64,000 nt of DNA from Lichina pygmaea. Taxonomy: Eukaryota > Ascomycota > Lichinomycetes > Lichinales > Lichinaceae. Numbering within the stretch: the stretch's first letter is position 1; the number at the start of each line of letters is the position of its first letter. This document shows positions 42,862 through 51,981 of this stretch, piece after piece. The stretch covers positions 2,878,914 to 2,942,913 of the forward strand of contig OY730174.1 of the NCBI GenBank assembly GCA_963422465.1, given 5' to 3'. Both the position numbers and the translations under genes were made by a program. The notes below the pieces were generated by a model. The model was not told where the DNA came from, searched no databases, and saw nothing but the letters and a program-made list of their open reading frames with translations.

Positions 42862-43319
42862 TGTTAAGGCCTAGGCTGGAACAGCCTAGGTAAGCAAGGG
42901 AGGAGTGTTAGTCATACAGAACAACATCTGACCAGTCTGGTGGACAAGCAGAAGCTAAGCAAGGAGCTTGTCTGGTGGACAAGCAGGAGCTAAGCGAGGA
43001 GCTTGTCTGGTGGACGAGCAGGAGCTAAGCGAGGAGCTTGTCCAGTGGATATGCAGAAGCTAAGCGAGGAGCTTGTCCACACAAAAGGATGATACCCCTT
43101 GGAAGAGACCCCCTCTCTAGGGCATCTGTATAAAGACTCCCCAAGAGCCCAGAGAGATTAGCTCTCCAGGCTGAACACACATGCACACATCGTACTGAGA
43201 CAATAGCACAGAGAGAGTTACTTATCTGTCTATTCCTCTACTGAGTCCCTGTCTAGAATCCACTCTGCGAAGCAACAGACTGTACCAGTTTCTGTGCGAA
43301 CCCGGCCCAGCCTTTAACA
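42862..43319 (+). repeat. 3' LTR of A2
   Basis: TGTTAAGGCC...CCTTTAACA with four U3 units (the 5' LTR has five). It is preceded by the polypurine tract GGAGGGAGGGGATAG and followed by the target duplication GAGAC. Confidence 0.92.
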
Positions 43320-43324
43320 GAGAC

Positions 43325-44603
43325 ACAAAGAGAGAGACTTCTTCCTGGTGCACACTATGTGCCATAGTCATGATTGTCTTGGCAAGATACATAGTTTATA
43401 ACATCTTGCCATCAAACAATCACAATGTGCGTGGGTAGAGGAGAGGTTCTTGGTGAAGAGATTGCGCAAAGAAAGCACCAATGCAGCCAAATGCTGAACA
43501 GCCAGAGTCAATAAGAGTATTGCACTTGAATTTCCCATCTAGAATACAAGGAAGAAACAAGCACTTACTATCTAATTGCTGGTCTGGAGACAGATAGCCA
43601 ATATAGAGATCTTTTTCATGTCCTTGGGTGTGACGATGACCAAGGACTACTTGTTTTCTGACTCTGGAGTAGTCTCAACAGTGGCAGACTTGGTGGTGGT
43701 TGTGGTGGTGGCAAGAACAGGCATGCTTTTCACTGGACAGAAGGTTGAGACATGACCTTGGTTCCCACAGTAGAAGTAGAGGCCTTTGCTTCAGTGATGT
43801 TCTTACTCTTCTGGTGTCAGCTTAGAGCAGCTGAGATATATGGTAGGACTTGGTGGCTGTGGTGTGAAGACTGGCTTGATGAACCCTGGACACAGAACTG
43901 AAGCTCCTGACTGTGGAACTGAGGCTTGGGTGGGAGGTGCTTGATGTGGACAGCAAGAGTTGGCAGAAGTGGTATGCAACTGGTTGTCCTGCAGCTGGCA
44001 TTCCTCAACAAGCTTCTGATAGCTGATGTCCTTGAGGTTGATGCTGACAAGCTGCTTGGCAAGCTCTTCAGAGACAGTGTATCAAAGATAGCACTTCAAG
44101 GCCTTGTTGTTGAAGCCTGTGCGTGGAGTATACTGATTGAACTCTGTGAAGAACTCAGCAAAGGAACAGTTGGCCTGATGCAAGGTGATAAGCTTCCTCT
44201 GAGCTAGGAACTCTGGGTCTGGGTTAGAGAAGGTGTTCTGGAGATCTTGGACAATGTCATGCCAGTCAATGTACTGGCCAGCTGTGATCTTAGCTGAGAT
44301 GTAGGACTGCGCAGTGCCAGTTGTGTGTGAAAAGACGTACGCAATCTGTGATGTTTCCGTGGGGTACCAGTCAGTGTTGAGTGTCATCTTGAGTGACAGT
44401 GATGTGATGAAGCTCTCAAGCTTCTCATGCGTGATTTCCATGTTTCCACTATCACCACTGAAGATCTCTGGGTCAGCAGTGTGTTCAGACTTGGACTTGG
44501 GAGTAGTGTTAGTAGCTTGAATTCACATGAACTCTGCAAACATGTTGCAAAGAAACTTGTTATTTCCAGCAACTGGCATGGCTTAGTCTGGTTGTTGAGA
44601 CAT
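43325..44603 (-). pseudogene. gag: Family C gag and protease (interrupted by A2)
   Basis: The first in-frame ATG after the LTR is at 44603 (MSQQPD, then TAA in place of CAA). The capsid-like core reads MEITHEKLESFITSLSLKM, ADWHD-type sequence and FAEFFTEFNQYTPRTGFNN (44082-44441). A single zinc knuckle lies near 43770 as YFYCGNQGHVSTFC, with the first Cys lost. The protease motif TLIDSGCSAFG lies near 43500, catalytic Asp intact but in a shifted frame relative to the knuckle. The frame is cut at 43325 by A2 and resumes at 23904. Several stops are present. Confidence 0.8.
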
Positions 44604-44661
44604 GACAAGGACATGAACATAGCTTGGTGAAGTGTGTTATAGTTGGGTAGGTCTTTCGTAG

Positions 44662-44928
44662 TGTGACAAGGCAATAGCAGAGCAGAACTCAAGTCTAACT
44701 GATTCAGTAACCTTGACCTGACTTGGCTTGAGACTTGAGACTTGGATTGATGTACAAGATGAAAGACAAGGAAGGAAAAGAGAAAAGAAGAAGAGAAGAA
44801 GCTGGGGGAGCAGGAGAAGTTCTTATAGGCAGGGGATACAGCAGAGCAAACAGACAACAGTGCAGATGGAACTTCCCGGCAAGGTGTGTGACTTGTGCCA
44901 GATATGCAACTGGGCCAGAACTGTGACA
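44662..44928 (-). repeat. 5' LTR of family C
   Basis: On the plus strand from TGTGACAAGG to ACTGTGACA, 267 bp. It contains a TATAAGAA box in element orientation (near 44825) and a long pyrimidine-rich stretch. The adjoining leader has GAAAGAC, which could pair with GTCTTTC in the LTR, a weaker version of the A and B primer relation. Confidence 0.88.
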
Positions 44929-45831
44929 GGAACTGAGTGACCAGATTGTTTCTGGAGCTGTGTACATTTGCTTACCACTTCTTGGAGAAAGTTGTCCAGA
45001 TACTCCAAGTACTTATCCACTTTATCTTTGTCTTGAAAGTGGGAAGGTAGCTGTAGCTTCTCACACTCTACTCTTGCAAGGTTTCAGTCCAGTGTCTTCC
45101 AGGTTTTCCTTGAAGAATCCAGGTCCAGGCTAGTTAGTATAGGTCTGTGGTCAGACCCATGAAAGAACTGGAGAGCCACTTTAGAGAAAATCAGGAAGTT
45201 AGTTAAAAAGAGAAGAAGAAATAAAAGACAGATCAATTGCAGAACATAGTATTTCTGAAAGAGATCTTACTCTAGTGGGAGTAAAAAGTGCAATAGCTAA
45301 ATCCAGATTTAAATCTTTCATTAGACCTTGGAACTTGTTTGCAGTGTCAGAGTACAGTCTTCTTTTCTTTGACCAGTCTGGGTGGTGGAGGTTTGAATCT
45401 GTGAGAAGAATATGTTGTCCTTGTACTTGTAAAGTATTTTGAAGTAAACAGAGAAGAGCTTCTGATACCTCTGTATAGTTTTCTTGACTTGATGGGGTAA
45501 AGTAAAGATTATGCACCCAAAAAGAAGTAGAAGAGTTTTCCAAGTAGATTTCAAGAGAAATAAAGTCTTTACTCCAGAAAGTAGGGTGAAGAGAAGAAAG
45601 TTTCAGGTTCTTGTTAATTAGAAAAAGTGTTCTACCAATCTCTGAACAGTAAAGAGAAAGAAAAGAAGAGAAAACAGTAGAGATGCTTGTCTCCAGGTGG
45701 AGGTTTTTCCAGAGTTCTTGAAGTGCAATAATATCCACCTCTTGAAGAGCTGAGGTTGCTAGAAGTAGCTCTTGGACTGATTGGCTTTTTTGCACATTAT
45801 ACTGAAGAAGTGTGAGCTTTGAGTCTTTCAT
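44929..45831 (-). pseudogene. LINE T1 endonuclease domain (inverted copy)
   Basis: It starts at ATG 45831 and is open to about 45199. APE-type endonuclease motifs are visible: LLQYNVQKSQ (N motif), IIALQELW (E motif, with Pro-Trp altered to LW), VHNLYFTPSSQENY, LLTDSNLHHPDWS and AIDLSFIS. After a frame break, the SDH motif (GSDHRPILTSL) appears near 45150. The domain nicks target DNA to start reverse transcription. It ends at 44929 before the RT. Confidence 0.82.
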
Positions 45832-46148
45832 GTAGATATCTCATCTTCAAAAATCTTGAAAGAGTTGGCATTGGGAGGTGGTAGACCAGTATCCAGTTGT
45901 TGTTCAATACACTGAACCACCTCAAGGATAGTTCTTGGAGTGGGCTTAGTGGTGTTGTGGTGCTGGTTTTGGAGGTCTCAGTCTGTGTGATTGATGCTTG
46001 CAGGTGTCTGGTGATCTGCCAGAGTAGTCCCCTGTTCACCTGGGTCTTGTCAGCAGTGGGACTGGCTACTTCTATAAGTTGCTGTAGCTCTGAGCAGAGT
46101 GTGCAAGCTTTCTCTACAAAGCTGGTTGTGGCTATCTTCTTTCTCTAG
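44929..46148 (-). mobile_element. Inverted 5' part of a LINE T1 copy
   Basis: Minus-strand LINE sequence covering the end of ORF1, the ORF1/ORF2 junction (PNANSFKIFEDEIST then ATG) and the endonuclease. It lies head-to-head with plus-strand RT sequence that begins at 46149. An inverted 5' segment joined to the 3' part is the product of twin priming in LINE insertion. The left edge coincides with the family C LTR, so the original left flank and target duplication are not visible. Confidence 0.75.
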
Positions 46149-47880
46149 CAAAGGATTCTATTACTATGCCAAAGCTTGGAGGCCAATAGCACTTCTCAAC
46201 ACAATTGGAAAGCTGATGGAAGCTCTGGCAGCTACAAAGCTAAGTGAACTGGCTGAGAAAGAAAACCTACTACCAGAAATCCAGATAGACTTCAGAAAAA
46301 GAAGATTAACTGAGTCTGCATTATTTCTACTCACTTCCCAAGTTGAAAAAGTCTGGAAGAAAGGAATAGTAGCCAGTCTTCTTTCTCTGGATATCTCAGA
46401 AGCTTATAACAGAGTTCTGCCAGAAATTCTCAAGAAAATCCTAGAGAGAAAAGGAATCCCCAGCTAGTTTGTTAACTAGATCTTTTCTTTTACTACTCAA
46501 AGGAAAACCTCTCTTGTTTTTGATAGTTCAGAGTCTTCTTTTTTTCCAGTACACTGTGGAGTTCCCCAAGGTTCACCTCTCTCTTCTATTTTATTTCTTT
46601 TCTATATTTCAGATCTTCATAATATTGTTTATACACCAGAGAAAGATGTATCAGCTCTGGGCTTTGCAGATGACACAAACCTTCTGGCATTTTCCCCTTC
46701 TCTTAAAAGCAATCTCCTGAAGCTAAAGTCTACTCACTCCAAGTGTTTAGACTGGGCAAGAAAACATGGAATGAAGTTTGCACCTGAAAAGTATGAACTT
46801 CTCCATTTTTCTAGAAGAAGAACAGATAATCTTCAGCTCAGTCTAAGACTTGGAGAAGTGGTACTACAGTCTAAGGAAGAAGTGTGTATTCTGGGACTAC
46901 ACTATGATTCCAAGCTTCTCTGGAAAAAACACCAGAAAATCATGTTACAGAAAGCTTCCAAGTTTTTCTCAGCACTTTCCAGAACTACTTTTTCTACATA
47001 GGGTCTACCTGTTCTCTCTACTAGACTTGTCTACACTGCAATACTGAGATCACTTCTCAGCTATGCAGTAGGAGTCTGGTTCAATCTCCACAAAAAACCT
47101 TCTAATATTTCTTCTCTAAATCTTTTTCAGACTAAGTGTCTAAAAACTATAGAAGGTGTCTTCAAACCTACTCCCACATTTCTTATTAAAGAAGAACTCT
47201 TCCTACCACCTCTTGATCTTTATTTCAAATACAGAACAACAACTTTCCTACAATCTTTCTATTTTTCTAATACTTTCTCTAATTCTCCCTCTTCACTTCT
47301 TCACAAGCTTTTCTCCCAGATCACAGTTTTTGTTTCCACTCTAAGAACATCTCCAAAGTCTTTGTCTACTGTCATACCTAACTGGAAAGCAAGATGGCTA
47401 GAAGAACTAACCACTAACCAAGATTACTCCAAGAAACAACTGCAAGAAGTGTTTCAGAGAGAGTGGGAAGCCAGATAGCAGACAAACAGACAGAAGTGTT
47501 CTCCAGTCTGGGAGCTATTTTGCAGACCACTCCAAAAGAAAAATCTCAAAGTTTTCAAAGACTTGAGAAAAGCTAAAGCTAGTCTTTACTTGCAGATTCT
47601 ATCAGCAAGGATAGGACTAGCCAGCTTTCTTTTCAGAGCAAATGTTCCTGACTTCCAATCCCCTCTATATTCCTGTGGTTTTGGAGAAGAGACTGCTCAA
47701 CATATTACTTTCTCTTGTAACAAGTTTCTTACTCAAAGACAGCAAGCCACTTTTCTTTCCTACAATTTCTCTACTTTACTTCAAAAGCCTAAAGTGCTTA
47801 AAGAATTTCTTCTCTAGTTTATGTCTTTGAAAAGACTAGCCCAGTTCAATATAGCACACAAACTCTTGTCAGAAAGTCTC
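46149..47880 (+). pseudogene. LINE T1 ORF2, RT and C-terminal domain
   Basis: Starts with RT motif 1-2 sequence (YYAKAWRPIALLNTIGKLME), then LLSLDISEAYNRVLPEI, and the catalytic box LGFADDTNLLAF near 46660-46690. EKYELLHFSRRRTDNLQL, CILGLHYDSKLLWKKH and the thumb follow. The terminal CCHC motif CGFGEETAQHITFSC lies near 47680-47720. Frameshifts (around 46470-46620) and stops (TAG near 47001, 47478 and 47817) break it. Confidence 0.82.
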
Positions 47881-48060
47881 CTATCTCTGTGATTTCTATT
47901 CTCTTCAGACACTACATATTCTTTCAGATATTTCTCTAGTCTTACCCAAGTGTTAGTTTTTATTTCTTTAAAGGTTTTCTGAGAAAACAAGCATGTATCT
48001 AGAAGTTCTGCATGGCTCACCAGCCAAATCAGAGTAAGAATAAAATAAAGAAAAATAAAA
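46149..48060 (+). mobile_element. LINE T1, 3' part in forward orientation
   Basis: RT to 3' UTR, ending in an AATAAA-rich tail at about 48040-48060. Together with the inverted segment at 44929-46148 it makes one damaged LINE copy. It is diverged from the copies at 2030 and 21456, so T1 has at least two subfamilies here. Confidence 0.82.
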
Positions 48061-48114
48061 CTTTATTGATACTAGAGATGTAGAGATCTGAGTAGTAGAC
48101 TGCAGCTGGACACA
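48061..48114. other. Short flank before A3, with minisatellite edge
   Basis: Non-element sequence. Its right end, GACTGCAGCTGGACACA, matches the minisatellite unit found on the other side of A3 at 60998-61080, and its last five bases ACACA (48110-48114) are the A3 target duplication. Confidence 0.7.
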
Positions 48115-48547
48115 TGTTAAGGCCTAGGCCGGAACAGCCCAGGTAAGCGAGGGAGGAGTGTTAGTCATACAGAACAACATCCGACTGATCCGGTGGACAA
48201 GCAAGAGCTAAGCAAGGAGCTTGTCCGGTGGACAAGCAGGAGCTAAGCGAGGAGCTCGTCCGGTGGACGAGCAGTCTCTAAGCGAGGAGCTTGTCCACGC
48301 AAAAGGATGATACTCCTCGAGGAGACCCCCCCCCTCGGGGCATCTGTATAAAGACCCCCCAAAGGGCCCGGAGGGATTAGCTCTCCAGGCTGAACACCAA
48401 TGCACCAATGCACACATCGTACTGAGACAATAGCACAGGAGAGTTACCCCATCTGTCTATTCCTCTACCAAGTCCCTGTCTAGAATCCACCCTGCGAAGC
48501 AGCAAGACTGTACCACCTTCTGTGTGAACCCAGCCTGGCCTTTAACA
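48115..48547 (+). repeat. 5' LTR of A3
   Basis: TGTTAAGGCC...CCTTTAACA with three U3 units. Some unit junctions form near-perfect hairpins such as GCTCGTCCGGTGGACGAGC. Confidence 0.92.
48347..48394 (+). promoter_or_regulatory. LTR core promoter and self-primer segment of A3
   Basis: TATAAA at 48347 lies 40 bp before AGGCTGAA (48387-48394), the reverse complement of TTCAGCCT in the primer site right after the LTR. The same relation holds in A2. Transcription start just before AGGCTGAA is inferred, not shown. Confidence 0.55.
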
Positions 48548-48582
48548 GTTTCAGCCTCTAACATACAGGACACTGACTTGAT
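48548..48582 (+). promoter_or_regulatory. Primer-binding site and leader of A3
   Basis: GTTTCAGCCTC directly follows the LTR end TTTAACA; TTCAGCCT pairs with AGGCTGAA of the LTR. The leader is only 35 bp to the gag ATG at 48583. Confidence 0.6.
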
Positions 48583-49860
48583 ATGATAGTGGATCCACAA
48601 AGCCCTACCCTTTCTCAGTCAGCTCAAGCCCAAGCTGCTCAGACAGCTCAGGCCCAGGCTGTCCAGGCAGCACCTATTGTTAACCTACCACCAAAGCCCT
48701 TGAAGGTAGGTGCCCCGAAGAGGTACGATAGATCCAGGGGAGGACTGAAGTTGTTCTTCTCACAACTGGAGCTCTACTATAGGTTCAACACAGCCCAGTT
48801 CCTGACAGACCAGGAGAAGGTGCTATTCGCAGCCTCCTACCTGGAAGGACCAGCCTTCGCTTGGTTCAACATCTACTTAAGGGATTACCTAGACAATCAG
48901 GCAGACCCCAAGGAGCAAGAAGACAATACCTGACAGGTCATGGGAAGCTTGAAGACCTTTAAGACAGCTATAAGGAAGATGTTTGGGATCCTTGATGAGG
49001 AAAGGGATGTGGAACAAAAGCTCCAAGCACTGCGGCAAACAGGATCAGCATCAGAGTTCACGGTGAAGTTCCAACAACTAGCAGTGAGGACTCAGTGGGG
49101 GGACAGTGCACTAACAGCACTGTTCTACCAAGGCCTCAAGGAACAAGTCAAGGATGACATTGTGCGAGGAGACTGACCAACCGAGCTCTACGAAATGATC
49201 AAGACTGCAGCTCACATTGATGACTGACAGTTTGAGAGAGAGCTTGAGAAGCAAGGCAAGCAGACAAAACTATGGGTGAAGAAAAAACCAACACCTGCCA
49301 AAGATAACTACAGCTTGGTACTCATGGAAATTGATGTGATGGAACCACGAAAGAAGGAGACACGGAAGTGTTACAACTGTCAGAAAGTGGGCCATCTTGC
49401 GGTGAACTGCAGGAGCAAGAAGAAGAACAACAAGGGTAAAGGGAAGCAGTTGAATGCCACAAGTGCCTCGAAAGGCAGGGAGGTGGAGGAGCCCCAGAGA
49501 GCCCCCCAAGACACACTGCCCCACAATCACCCTGAGGTGGCACTCCTCAGAGAGGAGGACAACCTCTGACAACACACTGAAAAACTTGAGATCATGCTTC
49601 AAGAAACCTTGGATCACCTTGACAAGGTCTGAAGGAAGGTCAACAGAATCCACTGGGAGGACAACCTGATCTCTGAGTTTGACACAACTGGCTACATGGA
49701 GGAATGGGTTGATGACAAGGAAGCCCAGCCACCACCAGTCCCTGACAAACCTGTCCTTTGATGACAGGACACAACTCTATCAGAAATAGAGAAGACACAA
49801 GTGTCACGATGGGTTGACGATACCCTCAGCATCACACAGGTCAGAGACATCACCACATGA
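48583..49860 (+). pseudogene. gag: Family A gag, copy A3 (216-bp in-frame deletion)
   Basis: 1278 nt from MIVDPQSPTLSQ to TGA at 49858. An Ala/Gln-rich start (AQAQAAQTAQAQAVQAA) is followed by the capsid-like region, the CCHC knuckle CYNCQKVGHLAVNC near 49370 and a basic tail (RSKKKNNKGKGKQ). Compared with A2, 216 bp containing the W-x2-C-x4-C-x2-H motif are missing; the deletion joins two copies of TCACCACA. Stops occur at 48931, 49174, 49225, 49568 and others. Confidence 0.87.
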
Positions 49861-50835
49861 TGCAAACAACATGTGGTAGAGTGTCAGGCCCAGGGCCTAG
49901 GTGGCTCAAAAAACTAGCAGCACTCTTCAAAACTGGAGTTGGAAGAGCAGGCAAGACAACACCCCGGGAGGAAGGAGTCAAGCCAAGCCTTGACATGCCA
50001 GCCTGCAGCCCGCACTTTCGCATCAAGATCAGAGTCAATGGGTGGTTGGCTAAGGCCATGATCAACTCTGGTGTGACTGGCAACTTCATGTCAGAAAGCT
50101 TTGCCAGAAAAAACAAGGTTCCAGTCCAAGGCAAGAAAGACTCTTACCAATTGACAGTAGTGGACAGAACACCACTCTCCAAAGACAAAGGACAAGTGAT
50201 GAAGGAGACCAAAAGTCTGAGACTGAGTGTCTATGGCACAACAATCAGAACAGAGGAATTCGACTTAGTCTGAATACCACACAAAGTTATATTGGGACTT
50301 CTGTGGTTGGAAAAACAAAACCCAAGGATTGACTGGAAAAGAAGGTAACTAGTCTTTCTGGATAAGACACTGGTCAAGTCAGAACCAGGAGTGATGATTA
50401 AGGAAATCTCACTAACACAGTGGAAGAAACACCACCAGCGCGGGGAGGTCTTTGTGGCCTGGATGAAACCCCGAACACAACAACTTTGCACCACGCAAGA
50501 CGCTGTGGGCAAGACTCAGGCACCGCAGTTGCCAAGTGAGTATAAAGAATACCAGGAGATGTTTGAAGAAACAGTGATCACAACACTACCAGAACATCAA
50601 GAGTGGGACCACAAGATTCTGCTGGAAGACAGAAAAAAACCCACACACAGCCCTATCTACACTCTGTCAGCGAAAGAGCTTGAGGCCCTGAGAGACTACC
50701 TGGACAAGAACCTAGTGAAAGAGTTCATAAGACTTTCAATATCACCAGCTGGATACCCAATATTGTTTGTGCCAAAGAAAGACAGCAAACTTCGACGGTG
50801 TGTTGATTATCAGTGGCTAAATGTGATCACAGTGA

Positions 50836-51436
50836 TGTTGCGGTCTGTACTGTACTGTCCTATCCGAGTATAGGATTAGGGCGAGAGGTGGAAGGCGGGT
50901 TGGTTCTCACAGGAGAGGAGTGTCAAGGAGTGCAAAGGGGTTTGGTGGAATGTGGTGGTGGTGACACCTGATCAATGGCTTCGTACAAAAGGATTGTATT
51001 GAAGTAGATCTAGTTGTCTGGATCACAACATGAGTTGAAGATGATTGTTCCATAAGGGAACTATCGCCAGACTATATAGTGCTGGCCTGTCGAGACAATT
51101 AAGATTGTCTTGACAGTCTTGATGTCGAGACAGGTGAGATTGTCTTGATAGTCCCACCATGTTATGCACCCTGCGTCAAGATAGGTAAGATTGTCTTGAT
51201 GCTTCATGCATCCTGCGTCAAGACTGGTGAGATTGTCTTGATGCTTCATGCATTCTGCGTCAAGACTGGTGAGATTGTCTTGATGCTTCATGCATGCTGT
51301 GTCAAGACTCCTGTGTATGTCTTGACAGTCACGTGACCCCTTGTTGGTTGGTCACTTGACTTCCATGGTGTCCTCTTGCCTGGCCTGCGGCCTGATTGCC
51401 TATAAATAAGTGGCTCCCATCCCCTGGGTTGTAACA
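50836..51436 (-). repeat. 3' LTR of B6 (type II U3)
   Basis: On the plus strand TGTTGCGGTC...GTTGTAACA. It holds four TGAGATTGTCTTGA-type U3 units and CACGTG at 51330-51335. Confidence 0.92.
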
Positions 51437-51456
51437 CTACCCTCCTCTCCTTCATT
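51437..51456 (-). promoter_or_regulatory. Polypurine tract of B6
   Basis: On the minus strand a GGAGAGGAGGGTAG purine run abuts the LTR. It lies between the LTR and the antisense ORF start. Confidence 0.75.
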
Positions 51457-51480
51457 CATTGTCCTGATGAATTCTTGAGT

Positions 51481-51981
51481 ATGTCTGCAAAATCACATGC
51501 CTCTGCTTACCGAAACCAACTGGCAGCCCAGATCTGTGATCATAACTTTGTGTCGCTTGCTCTGTGTGACTTCTGTGTTTTGAACTACAAGCCCTGCTTC
51601 CAAATGTCTGACAACAACAATAAATTGAAGTGCGCTGAATGCACTTGTCATGGGAAGTCCTGTGTGTCACTTTCTTGGGAGTCGCTGAACATGACTTGGG
51701 ATAACCTTCACGAGGATTTGGCTGTTGATAAGGCCAAGTGGGATGCTCTTGTTGAGCAGCTTGCTGAGCTGCAGGCTTGTGTGTCCTGAAAGCAAAAGGT
51801 TCTTGAAAGTGCTGAAGGTCAAGCAAAGAAGAAGCTCCAGTGCCTTGTTGCTGAAATAGAGGCAGATAGTGAAGACTTGTCAGCGACAGTCATTGACGTG
51901 TCTGCGCTGCAGGCTGAGCTGTTCAGTCCTACCTCTGCCAGAACTGCTGCAGGAGGAGCTGGCAGTTCGCGAGGTTCCTGA
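51481..51981 (+). CDS. Antisense Cys-rich coiled-coil ORF, family B, copy B6 (best preserved)
   Basis: 501 nt from ATG at 51481 to TGA at 51979-51981, opposite pol. Only one internal stop (TGA 51787-51789, one transition from CGA). N-terminus [17 protein letters not shown]; the Cys/His block is [30 protein letters not shown]; then [13 protein letters not shown], a predicted coiled coil ([19 protein letters not shown]) and [18 protein letters not shown]; the C-terminus is Ser/Ala/Gly-rich. The spacing C-x2-C-x6-C ... C-x2-C-x5-C suggests a zinc-binding module, but no named family can be assigned. The ATG is 45 bp from the LTR, so a promoter in the 3' LTR reading inward is required. Confidence 0.62.

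Larger units (their letters stand above)
23905..43319 (+). mobile_element. Gypsy chromovirus A2, family A (complete, with two nested B elements)
   Basis: Both LTRs are present (23905-24397 and 42862-43319) and the flanking pentamer GAGAC is duplicated at 23900-23904 and 43320-43324. A2 is inserted into family C near the protease region. It contains B4 in the third gag codon region and B5 in pol. Without these it is about 6.5 kb. Confidence 0.95.
19636..44928 (-). mobile_element. Gypsy chromovirus family C (complete, carrying nested insertions)
   Basis: A minus-strand element with 5' LTR 44662-44928 and 3' LTR 19636-19981. Its gag/protease part (43325-44603) and pol part (19982-23904) are separated by the A2 insertion, and pol is further split by a LINE fragment at 21456-21926. 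Without insertions it is about 5.4 kb. No 5-bp flanking duplication is seen (ACCAG left, GGAAC right). It belongs to a different lineage from A and B: distinct LTR, and no antisense ORF because pol reaches the LTR. Confidence 0.9.
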
